DNA from: an uncultured Phocaeicola sp.
GTDB lineage: Bacteria > Bacteroidota > Bacteroidia > Bacteroidales > Bacteroidaceae
Assembly (NCBI GenBank): GCA_944320885.1
Contig: CALUJE010000010.1
Coordinates: forward strand, 1 to 64,000
Length of the DNA stretch: 64,000 nucleotides
Direction of reading: 5' to 3'
Under the pieces are notes generated by a model. That model saw only the letters and a list, made by a program, of their open reading frames with translations, was not told the DNA's origin and did no database searches. Below, piece by piece: positions 37,043-45,635 of this stretch (position 1 is its first letter; every line of letters begins with the position of its first letter). Made by a program: the position numbers and the translations under genes.

Positions 37043-40000
37043 TTACAATCTCTGCAACCAGTAAACCCCTTCCTTCAACGTTTTCAAATCAAAGCGATCC
37101 TTTACTTTCATCTTTTGCGTAAGAACAGTTACTTTGCAACTTTCAGGATCTATGTATTTCAATGCATATTTGCCTGAAGGCAGATCTATATGAAGTTCTA
37201 CGGCTTTATGAACATTCAAAACTGCTCCACGATCATCAGAAGCTATCATTTCATAGTCGTCAGTATCAGTCGGTACTACATTCATATAAGGAACATCCTT
37301 AAGGAAACGTTCATCATCAACATGCAATACCGGACATGATCCGCCTCCCATCAGTACAGCCCATCCGTAATCGGGATAGTTCTGCGCATACAACAGTACA
37401 GCCTTATTCGGATATTTGGTACGATATTCACTCACAGCCTTATAAGCTTCCTTATAACCCATCTTGCCAACTTTCATTTTTCTGGCATGCTGACGGGGAG
37501 CCAGATTCTTTCCGCCTTCCGGAGCATATGTTGTTCCATCTGCACGATAATGCCAGTAACGGATATCAATGATATCTACTACAGCTGCCCGTTTGGGATC
37601 ATTCAGTATGGCATCCTGCACGTCTTTCGTTGCACTCAAAGCAACCGTCGCATGCTTACCGGTTTCTTTCTCCCATTCGGCAATGCAGTCTAGCCAGAAT
37701 TCCATAAAATGTAACGGACCGGTATATTCAGCACTTATAAACTGAATCACATTCTTATTATCGGCAAAATTGTTCAAACATTGACGAATATACTGACGAT
37801 GCAATTCACGACGGACCGGATGATTTATATCATAAAACTTATCAGCCACAAAAATACGTTTGTCGCCATTAAAGTTGACAGGCTCACCCATATCCGTATT
37901 GTTGATGTTATTGGCATCACGCCACGGACAGTCTACCCAGTGTGCACCGGCTTCCAGAATATTATGCTGGAAATAATTCTGATGATAAAGTAACATTCCT
38001 TCTGTTTCGGCCTTATCAGCAAAAGATTTCAAACGACTCCAATACCATGCGTTCGGACGATTCAAATCATATTTGCTCAATCCGTCCCAGGCTTTACCTT
38101 CTCCGGAACGTCCGAAAGGCTGTTCATAAAGCGGAGCCCATACATCTCCATCACGGCGGCGAATCCGCTCATGGTCGGTACGACGCAAATCATACCACAA
38201 TCCATAATTATGATCAAATGCCACATTTCCGTTACGTTTCATCATCACTACCGCAGAGTCAATGCGGTCAGTCAATCCCAATCCTTCCTGATCTGGAACA
38301 AAACGCGTTACATGCGGCTTGGCTTTCTCTATAAAATTATATTTCGTACGTCCGTTCCACCAGGTAACTTCCATACGATTACCTTCGAGCAGCATTCCAT
38401 CAGCTACCAGATGGCCATTTACTATTTCAAAGTTTCTTTTTGCCGGTTCATTTTTCTGAAGAGGCTTCAAGTCGTCTACATTCTTCAATCCGGAAACTGC
38501 AACAGAAGCCGGGAACGTTCTATCCTGAATCCACATTGTCATTGTGAGACGAGGTTTCAAACTTTCCGCCGCATATTTGGCTGCCTGTTCCAGCGTCGGG
38601 CTACTGGTAGCACTTGTTGAGAGCGGTAATATGCGGGCACGTTCCGTTACATCCTTATTCAGACGTTCTTCCAACTGAGCATAGAAGAAACTGCGTGGTG
38701 ACACATGATTGTTTGACTCGGCCCATTCTCCGTCACCGGAAAAAGCCCCCCAGCATCCGAATGCACGGTTTGGAGCATCCTTAACCGGTGTATAACAGAA
38801 CAGTTCATTGGCTGTACACTGCCAGAACAGACTGTTACCGGTATTCCATCCGGCACCTACTTTATCCTGTCCTAGATTATCGAATTTCAAATCATGTCCG
38901 TCAATATTTACAACATCAAACAGCAGACCGGCTGCCCATGAACCGATAGAACCGCTAAAACTGTTTGACATCCATGAATCACATTGCACAAAAGCATTCG
39001 GACCAGCTGCACTGTAACCTGCAACAAAATCATTCATTGCATATTCAGAATAACAACGTTGGAAAAGTACCTGCTGTCCCATCGTATAGAAAGAACGGCG
39101 ACGCATTCCCGCCAATTCAGAAACAGGTTCCAAAGAACGGCAATCTTCTACGGTCACCCGTGCACCGGTACGCTGCACAATGACTGCACTTCCGGCAAAA
39201 TGTCTTAAATCAACCATGCGAACCCAGCAGTTTTCTGCATTTTCAATAGAAATACCACTCCAGCAATGGTCTTCATCCATCGGATACTTCGTATTATAAT
39301 CTGATTCCAAAGTCAGATTTTCAACACCGGAATCAGCAACCCGTCCATTCCACTGATAAGTCATCAAGCGGCATGTTGCATAATTTTTGTCGAGTGCCAT
39401 AGATAAAGGAGCATCGATAGTTATCTTATTTCCCTCAATTCCTGTAATTGTACGATCCCAATATAAATCAACATCACCTTCTTTCCATCCTAAAGCACTG
39501 ATTCCTCCACCGAAGATTGCACAATTAAGTGAAGCAATCCACTCTTTTGTACACGGACGATAGATCATTATCTTATCACCTTTCTTCAAGCCGGATGCCG
39601 AAGCCACCTCCATTGTCAGAGAATTGACCGGAACATAATCTGAAACAATATCTGCAGACTTGATTTCCTTATAATCTTTCTTTCCTTCAATATAAACCAA
39701 TGCACAACGGTCTACTCCTGTTTTCTTCAGGACTGTTTCTTCTTTGGAAACTCCTCTTAAAACAACTCCCGATGCATTTATCCATAGGGAACCGGAAAGT
39801 TCATAGGTTCCTTTTTCCAAAAGCACGGCTCCACGAAAACCATTCTCATCAGGAGTCAATGAAGCTACATAATTCAACGCACGTTGAATTCGCTCTGTAT
39901 TATCACCCGGTATACAAGTAACATATACCACATTCTTTACATTCGGAATATCGACATTTGAATTCCGATAACCACATGATGAAAAATCAAGCACACGATT

Positions 40001-40135
40001 TCCTCTGGAATCGGTCTGATAAGTCAACTTATCGTTTTTGACCTGTATAGTAAAGGTTTGTGCAAATCCTTGCACAAACCCTATACTTAACAATCCCAGA
40101 AACAGTGTCTTTAAAAGAATTGTTCTTTTTTTCAT
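37043..40135 (-). CDS. Beta-helix / TIM-barrel fusion, putative pectin enzyme
   Basis: A 1030-residue exported protein (signal peptide about 1-25). Residues about 70-490 are a right-handed parallel beta-helix as in pectin lyases (PGDNTERIQRALNYV, LLEKGTYELSGSLWI, GISIENAENCWVRMVDL). Residues about 560-1000 look like a (beta/alpha)8 glycosidase-like region (NAWYWSRLKSFADKAETEGM, FISAEYTGP). It probably belongs to the PUL-associated DUF6298 type, whose activity I do not know. It overlaps the PL1 stop by four bases and lies before the terminator. The substrate is inferred to be pectic. Confidence 0.75.
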   Translation of the reverse strand: MKKRTILLKTLFLGLLSIGFVQGFAQTFTIQVKNDKLTYQTDSRGNRVLDFSSCGYRNSNVDIPNVKNVVYVTCIPGDNTERIQRALNYVASLTPDENGFRGAVLLEKGTYELSGSLWINASGVVLRGVSKEETVLKKTGVDRCALVYIEGKKDYKEIKSADIVSDYVPVNSLTMEVASASGLKKGDKIMIYRPCTKEWIASLNCAIFGGGISALGWKEGDVDLYWDRTITGIEGNKITIDAPLSMALDKNYATCRLMTYQWNGRVADSGVENLTLESDYNTKYPMDEDHCWSGISIENAENCWVRMVDLRHFAGSAVIVQRTGARVTVEDCRSLEPVSELAGMRRRSFYTMGQQVLFQRCYSEYAMNDFVAGYSAAGPNAFVQCDSWMSNSFSGSIGSWAAGLLFDVVNIDGHDLKFDNLGQDKVGAGWNTGNSLFWQCTANELFCYTPVKDAPNRAFGCWGAFSGDGEWAESNNHVSPRSFFYAQLEERLNKDVTERARILPLSTSATSSPTLEQAAKYAAESLKPRLTMTMWIQDRTFPASVAVSGLKNVDDLKPLQKNEPAKRNFEIVNGHLVADGMLLEGNRMEVTWWNGRTKYNFIEKAKPHVTRFVPDQEGLGLTDRIDSAVVMMKRNGNVAFDHNYGLWYDLRRTDHERIRRRDGDVWAPLYEQPFGRSGEGKAWDGLSKYDLNRPNAWYWSRLKSFADKAETEGMLLYHQNYFQHNILEAGAHWVDCPWRDANNINNTDMGEPVNFNGDKRIFVADKFYDINHPVRRELHRQYIRQCLNNFADNKNVIQFISAEYTGPLHFMEFWLDCIAEWEKETGKHATVALSATKDVQDAILNDPKRAAVVDIIDIRYWHYRADGTTYAPEGGKNLAPRQHARKMKVGKMGYKEAYKAVSEYRTKYPNKAVLLYAQNYPDYGWAVLMGGGSCPVLHVDDERFLKDVPYMNVVPTDTDDYEMIASDDRGAVLNVHKAVELHIDLPSGKYALKYIDPESCKVTVLTQKMKVKDRFDLKTLKEGVYWLQRL

Positions 40136-41817
40136 AACAAGCTTTTACGTTTTGCCAATGTATCGTAGTTATTCTTCACATCGGTCCAATCAACTTTCTT
40201 AGTCGGATCGATACCGTTGATATACTTTTCTATATTGGTGTAACCGTCTCCGTTGCAGTCTTTCACAGCATCGGTCGGATCATTTGGATTCAATCCATAT
40301 TTGATTTCCCATGCATCGGGCATACCGTCATTATCAGAATCTACCACCGGAGTTCCTTTATATTCAGGCAATCCGCCAACCTGACTGGGATGAGTAATGA
40401 TACCGTTCTTATAAGAATCTGCAGGCAAACGTCTCTTAACATAAGGACTGGCAAACTCTTTTGCATCTTCTGCATAAACGACTTTTCCTGTTTTTACAGT
40501 CTTTATTACACGTGTATCTACTGCATCACGCTTGGGGAATGTCGCACCAACATTCTCCAGAACATAATTATATGCCTCTTTTGCCGGCATGATAGTTACG
40601 TTTGGCATAGGGAATGGCTTATCCATACGGATTTCTCCCCAACGTTCTTCGGGCACAGCACCGCTACCTATCTGAACTCCACCGGCCCAGTTGTCTTTCG
40701 TTACCTTATCATTACCCCAGACAACGTTGCCGTCTACATAAGCCTTTCCATAAGTATCCTTATTTTCTTTGGCTCTTCCGGAATCCAGTTTTACGATACG
40801 GTAACTGATAGGTTTTCCTACCGGAGTGATAGGTCCCGGTTTGAAGTTATTATTGATAATATTCAACCGGCTTGTATGATCACCTCCGTCAACCGAACGG
40901 TTCCACCAGTTAAAGGTCACATTATTCACAAAATTAAAATCCTCGTTCATGCCGATAGAACAGTTACGGCTGATGTTTGATGCAAACAGATTACGTGCAA
41001 ACATACAATTATGTCCTCCTATGGTAGCACCAAAGGCATGATTGTACATATCCAATGCTTCAGAGAATATAGAATTCTGAATGGTTATATTTACAGTAGG
41101 AAGCTTCTCACCCTTATTTGTCTTCGGATCACGGTTGTATACATGGCGATACATTGACATGTTTTCATCCAGTCCCCATGAAGCAGACACATGGTCTATC
41201 ATAATATTTCCTACACCGTTTCCTCCGAGCGCATCATCACGAAAAGCAACATCCGTGGCTCCACGACGGAAACGCATATGACGGATAACCACATCATGTG
41301 TATCTATCAGGAAAGATGCACCGGTAACACAGATACCGTCACCCGGAGCGGTCTGTCCGGCAATGGTTACGTAAGGAGCACGAAGATTGATAGGACTTTT
41401 CAATTCAATTACTCCCGATACATTAAATACAATTATACGTGCACCACCGGTTTCACATGCTTCACGGAAAGACCCGGGTCCGCGATCATTCAGGTTTGTT
41501 ACCACCAGAACTTTTCCGCCACGTCCTCCGGGAGTATATGCACCACCACCTTCAGCACCGGGAAAAGCAGGAATTTCCGCTTTTAACAAGTCTGATGGCT
41601 TTGAGGCCCAAGGTTTATACGGACGTCCGTTTATAGCTTCCTGCTCAACGATTGGCAAGGCTTTTGCCCATGCTTCATCCGAGAGGCGTTCTATTTCTGC
41701 CTGCTGACGCTCCGCACGCGCCTTAACAGAGTCAGGTATCACCGGATACTGCGCCATCAACGGCAATACACATACAGAGAAAGCTGCAGTACTTACCAGT
41801 GTCTTTACGTTTTTCAT
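40132..41817 (-). CDS. PL1-family pectate lyase with C-terminal calcium repeats
   Basis: A 561-residue secreted enzyme (signal peptide about 1-22). The beta-helix has pectate-lyase landmarks: FPGAEGGGAYTPGGRGGK, GPGSFREACETGGARIIVF, DVVIRHMRFRRG and IMIDHVSASWGLDENMS. It would cleave polygalacturonate by beta-elimination. The C-terminus (about 480-545) carries calcium-binding DSDNDGMPD and DCNGDGYTN loops like thrombospondin type 3 or dockerin repeats. It sits between the GH2 and the beta-helix/TIM fusion. Confidence 0.88.
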   Translation of the reverse strand: MKNVKTLVSTAAFSVCVLPLMAQYPVIPDSVKARAERQQAEIERLSDEAWAKALPIVEQEAINGRPYKPWASKPSDLLKAEIPAFPGAEGGGAYTPGGRGGKVLVVTNLNDRGPGSFREACETGGARIIVFNVSGVIELKSPINLRAPYVTIAGQTAPGDGICVTGASFLIDTHDVVIRHMRFRRGATDVAFRDDALGGNGVGNIMIDHVSASWGLDENMSMYRHVYNRDPKTNKGEKLPTVNITIQNSIFSEALDMYNHAFGATIGGHNCMFARNLFASNISRNCSIGMNEDFNFVNNVTFNWWNRSVDGGDHTSRLNIINNNFKPGPITPVGKPISYRIVKLDSGRAKENKDTYGKAYVDGNVVWGNDKVTKDNWAGGVQIGSGAVPEERWGEIRMDKPFPMPNVTIMPAKEAYNYVLENVGATFPKRDAVDTRVIKTVKTGKVVYAEDAKEFASPYVKRRLPADSYKNGIITHPSQVGGLPEYKGTPVVDSDNDGMPDAWEIKYGLNPNDPTDAVKDCNGDGYTNIEKYINGIDPTKKVDWTDVKNNYDTLAKRKSLL

Positions 41818-41919
41818 AGATTTATTGTTTTTAGTTATTAAATTGATTGATTTATTGGTTAGAATATAACAAGAGTATTATAGTTTAATCGGAATAAGTT
41901 AAATAATATTATACCATAA

Positions 41920-41953
41920 CGGATGCATAGGGAGTCTCCTCCGTATGCATCCG
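41920..41953 (-). other. Intercistronic hairpin between GH2 and PL1 genes
   Basis: CGGATGCATA (41920-41929) pairs perfectly with TATGCATCCG (41944-41953), with no T-run. It probably adjusts mRNA stability or read-through inside the operon. Confidence 0.65.
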
Positions 41954-41968
41954 CAACTAAAAATATCC

Positions 41969-44590
41969 TTATTTAGTTATACCAAACTCACGTTGCTGTT
42001 GATCTACTTCATCCAACATCTTTCTTTTTTCTTCTTCAGTAAACTGTTGCTTTTTGCTTTCTTTTACAACCTGTCCGTTTTTCTCTACCGCAGGCATTTC
42101 TTCTTCTGAGTAACAGAAGGGAAGAGAAGCAGGAACACTTTCAAATTCAATTTCAGCCGGAGTCGGCGCTTGTGTTCCTTCAAACTGTACGCGGGCATGT
42201 ATCTTTATTTTACCTGCCTTGCGGGTTGAACGAACCAGTATCGGAGCTGAGCCCCACTCTACCGCACGCGGATTGGCATTAATATTTTCATCACCGATAA
42301 TAACACCTTCACCCTCTATGGTAAACACTATATTTTCTTTTGCCAAACGGCGTACATGTCCCAAATCGTCGGTAACTTCAGCTATCACCACAATAAAGTC
42401 CGAACCGTCGGCTATCAGTTGATGTTGTTTCTCGGCCACGCGCAAACGCAACTTTGTGGAACGACGTGAAGGCATCTTCTTCGTACTGCAAACTACACGT
42501 CCGTCAATGATTCCTTCGGCATACATATTTACCATCTGCCAGTTACGTTCAGTATAACTGTGCTGACGTGCTTCCCAGAAATCCCATACATTTTTAAATA
42601 CTACAGGAGCATTCGGCATGTGTCCCTGTTTGTGCTCTACCGGAAGAATCCACTCCTTGGTTCCATCATACATGGATAATCTCACAGAATCACAGTTGCT
42701 GAATACCACAACATCCGCATCAGAGAACTGAGTCATTTCATGCATGATATACACCATCGGACCACTTTCGGCAGTAGGATGTTTCAAATCGGCTGGCGAC
42801 TGACTTCTGAACATATAATATGCATATTTGGGCTGACGGAAGCAGTCGAATATACCTCCCCAATACGGATCGGGATGATAACCGCGCTGATGATCGAACG
42901 GATGCCACTGCGCTCCACCGATAAACTTACCCGTTGTGCGGAACAGACCGTCGTATGTTTTTGCAAGCGAAAGTGCCTGTACTTTCTGAGGACGCTCGCC
43001 CCAGCTGCGTGAAGCACGGTTGTCGTTATTATGAGCATACCAGTCATCTACATTCTCACCAAACTCACGCGTAAAAATACATTGTTCAGGAGCATCAGCC
43101 TTTTCATCATCTCCCGGCCATCCGTATACCACATCGTAATTGTCCTTTACACCGGCCGAATGCACATCAGCAGCTGCAACCGGACGTCCCGGATAAGGAT
43201 ATTCATCTTTGGTAATCTGCAACGCCTGCAATGCGAAATCAAGCGGATATCTTGTTTCATTCAAAATCGGTTCCCACATCAATACAGACGGATGATTGCG
43301 GTCACGACGGATAATATTGCGTGTATTCTCATGAACACGCTCTGCAAATATAGGCTTCTTGTTCCAGAACTGCCATCCGGGAGTTGCTACAATAACAAAC
43401 AGACCCAACTCATCACATGCATCCATAAAAGCAGGATCCTGCGGATAGTGTGCTACTCGTATAATCGTACATCCGGCATCACGAAGTAAACGTGCATCAC
43501 GCCATTGCTGTGAATTGGGAACAGCATTGCCCACATACGCAAAATCCTGATGTCTGTTGGCACCAACTAACTGTCCGTATGGCTTTCCGTTCAGGAAGAA
43601 TCCTTTCTTTCCGTCAAACTCGAACCAACGTATGCCCACACGGGTTATACCTCCATCTATTGAACGGCCATTCTCCTTGATACGCGATTCTACTCTATAT
43701 AAATAAGGTGAATTCGGTGACCATAAATTAGGATTCTTCACTACTATCTTCTGCATTACCGTCTGGTCAGCTCCTGCATTCAAGGTTATCTTTTCAGATA
43801 CTTTTTTTACAATCTTGCCATCGGCATCGGTAAGTGTCGTTTCAACCGTTACCTTACGGCTTCTCTCCGAACTGTTCTTCACATTTGTATTTACATATAC
43901 ATCTGCATTCTGCTCCGAAAGGTTATCAAAATGAACAAAGACACCTCCATCGGCTACCTTGTTTGCTTCGATGGCATCAGTAATGGCTACCTGTGATTTT
44001 CCAATCATCCATACGTCACGATAGATTCCTCCATGATAAGCAAAGTCAAGTGTATATTGCGTTTTTCCAGGAGGATAATCCTTATCATCACTGTTATCGG
44101 CCATGACTGCTATCACACATTTGTCACCAGCCTTGACTCCAGCTTCCGTAAGTGATACCGTTACAGGTAAATATCCTCCCAAATGTTCTTTTACCAGATT
44201 TCCGTTCACATAAATTTTCTGCTTACCCATAATAGCCTCAAAATGAATCAGCACTTCCATACCGTCCATTTCGGCAGGCACTGTAAAATGTTTACGATAC
44301 CAGGCTATTCCCTGATAATTACGGCAACCGCTAGCTTCAGCAGGCATCAGTTGTACACTGTGAGGAGTAGAAACCACTTCCCATGTCTTATCATCAAAGT
44401 CTGCCTTTTCAGCTCCTTTTACATCACCGCGGAAAAAGCGCCATCCGGGATTGAAGTTGTAAACCATTCGTCCGCTGCCTTCCAAAGGAATAAATCCGGC
44501 GACAGAGACCTCTTGTTGTGATGAAACTCCCTGCGCAAACGATAGCAACGGGAGTAATGTCAGAATAAGGGTTAACGCAATGTTTTTCAT
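41969..44590 (-). CDS. GH2 glycoside hydrolase (beta-galactosidase-like)
   Basis: An 873-residue exported enzyme (signal peptide about 1-19). A jelly-roll sugar-binding domain, an immunoglobulin-like domain, a TIM barrel (about 325-600) and C-terminal beta domains follow in order. Acid/base Glu445 in PILNET and nucleophile Glu509 in FTREFGE are in GH2 positions. The family removes beta-linked galactose, glucuronate or related residues; the context of a pectate lyase and a rhamnosidase suggests side chains of pectin. A good promoter precedes it. Confidence 0.88.
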   Translation of the reverse strand: MKNIALTLILTLLPLLSFAQGVSSQQEVSVAGFIPLEGSGRMVYNFNPGWRFFRGDVKGAEKADFDDKTWEVVSTPHSVQLMPAEASGCRNYQGIAWYRKHFTVPAEMDGMEVLIHFEAIMGKQKIYVNGNLVKEHLGGYLPVTVSLTEAGVKAGDKCVIAVMADNSDDKDYPPGKTQYTLDFAYHGGIYRDVWMIGKSQVAITDAIEANKVADGGVFVHFDNLSEQNADVYVNTNVKNSSERSRKVTVETTLTDADGKIVKKVSEKITLNAGADQTVMQKIVVKNPNLWSPNSPYLYRVESRIKENGRSIDGGITRVGIRWFEFDGKKGFFLNGKPYGQLVGANRHQDFAYVGNAVPNSQQWRDARLLRDAGCTIIRVAHYPQDPAFMDACDELGLFVIVATPGWQFWNKKPIFAERVHENTRNIIRRDRNHPSVLMWEPILNETRYPLDFALQALQITKDEYPYPGRPVAAADVHSAGVKDNYDVVYGWPGDDEKADAPEQCIFTREFGENVDDWYAHNNDNRASRSWGERPQKVQALSLAKTYDGLFRTTGKFIGGAQWHPFDHQRGYHPDPYWGGIFDCFRQPKYAYYMFRSQSPADLKHPTAESGPMVYIMHEMTQFSDADVVVFSNCDSVRLSMYDGTKEWILPVEHKQGHMPNAPVVFKNVWDFWEARQHSYTERNWQMVNMYAEGIIDGRVVCSTKKMPSRRSTKLRLRVAEKQHQLIADGSDFIVVIAEVTDDLGHVRRLAKENIVFTIEGEGVIIGDENINANPRAVEWGSAPILVRSTRKAGKIKIHARVQFEGTQAPTPAEIEFESVPASLPFCYSEEEMPAVEKNGQVVKESKKQQFTEEEKRKMLDEVDQQQREFGITK

Positions 44591-44612
44591 ATATATGTAG
44601 CTTATTTTTGTG

Positions 44613-44643
44613 CAAAAGTAAACATTTTGAAGCAGTATTCAAA
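44613..44643 (-). promoter_or_regulatory. Promoter of the GH2-PL1-beta-helix operon
   Basis: On the minus strand TTTG (44640-44643), 19 bases, then TACTTTTG (44613-44620): an exact Bacteroides consensus, 22 bases before the ATG. Confidence 0.75.
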
Positions 44644-44737
44644 CTTTTGACAAGTTTCACAAGCAAAAACCTCAGCGATAGCTTTATCAAGCATAGAATC
44701 TTTACTCAATAAGAAGCAAGCATCCGGTCAAAAACTA

Positions 44738-44745
44738 TATATTTG
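44738..44745 (+). promoter_or_regulatory. Promoter -7 box of the isochorismatase-family gene
   Basis: An exact TATATTTG then CA, 28 bases before the ATG at 44774. No clear -33 box. Confidence 0.5.
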
Positions 44746-44773
44746 CAGACGTATAAACTTAACATACTGATTT

Positions 44774-45292
44774 ATGAAGATTCTTATTGTAGTCGACATG
44801 CAACATGACTTTATTGACGGTGCACTGGGTAGTCCTGAAGCCCGTTCCATTGTTGATGCCGTTATTTATAAAATTGACAAGCGGATTTCTGAAGGTTATA
44901 AGGTTATTTATACTAAAGATACGCATTATACTGACTACCTTGAAACTCAGGAAGGAAGACATTTGCCGGTAGCACATTGTATTAAAGATACTCCCGGATG
45001 GAATATTCCTGAAAAATTATGGAGAGAAGGGGCTGTAGTAATAGAAAAGAACGGATTCGGTTCCTGGGAACTTGCAGAATCACTGGCAAAAGAAAAAGAT
45101 ATTGAATCCATTGAACTGATAGGAGTATGTACAGACATTTGTGTAATCAGCAATGCACTTCTATTAAAAGCACGAATGCCCGAAGTTCCTGTTTATGTAG
45201 ATGCATCATGCTGTGCCGGAGTAACGAAAGAAAGCCACCACAATGCCCTCAATGCAATGAAACAATGCCAGATTAATGTAATAAACGAATAA
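44774..45292 (+). CDS. Isochorismatase-family cysteine hydrolase (nicotinamidase-like)
   Basis: A 172-residue cytoplasmic hydrolase. The catalytic triad is visible: Asp8 in VVDMQHDF, Lys92 in VIEKNGF and Cys123 in GVCTDICV. This fits the nicotinamidase/isochorismatase superfamily. A role in NAD salvage (PncA) is possible but the metal-site residues are not the standard ones, so the substrate stays open. Monocistronic, with its own promoter. Confidence 0.85.
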   Translation: MKILIVVDMQHDFIDGALGSPEARSIVDAVIYKIDKRISEGYKVIYTKDTHYTDYLETQEGRHLPVAHCIKDTPGWNIPEKLWREGAVVIEKNGFGSWELAESLAKEKDIESIELIGVCTDICVISNALLLKARMPEVPVYVDASCCAGVTKESHHNALNAMKQCQINVINE

Positions 45293-45635
45293 TGTAAAAC
45301 CATAAATATTGATTAATCCTGCACATCAAGTCTCTTAATAATTATCATTTATCTCATATAGCATAAATTTTCCAATTGCTATTTCATTCTATTGGAAAGG
45401 GAAGAGCCTTTCATTATCGGCAATTTTTCTATTCCCATTACAAAATATTATTCAAAAACGGCAATTGCCGTTTTTGAATATACTTTCGTTATCCATATTA
45501 CATCTTTTTTTCATTCTTTTGCTTACACGAAGCTAGTAAAGATGAGTAAACAGGCCCCAAATCAAATGCCATTAAACACAACTCTTATTACATAGCGAGA
45601 AAGAAAAATGATTATCAACCTCAAAAGATGCAAGT
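45293..45635. other. Long leader before the pair 3 susC
   Basis: 343 bases without a gene. It contains the 32-bp perfect palindrome at 45449-45480 and, after it, a weak -7 box (TTCTTTTG, 45514-45521). No regulator or anti-sigma gene is present, unlike many SusCD loci. Confidence 0.5.
45449..45480. promoter_or_regulatory. 32-bp perfect palindrome (operator or terminator)
   Basis: TATTCAAAAACGGCAA (45449-45464) is exactly mirrored by 45465-45480. As RNA it folds with an AATT loop and ends in TTTTT, so it may be a bidirectional terminator for the upstream hydrolase gene. It could equally be a dimer-binding operator of susC. Confidence 0.7.
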
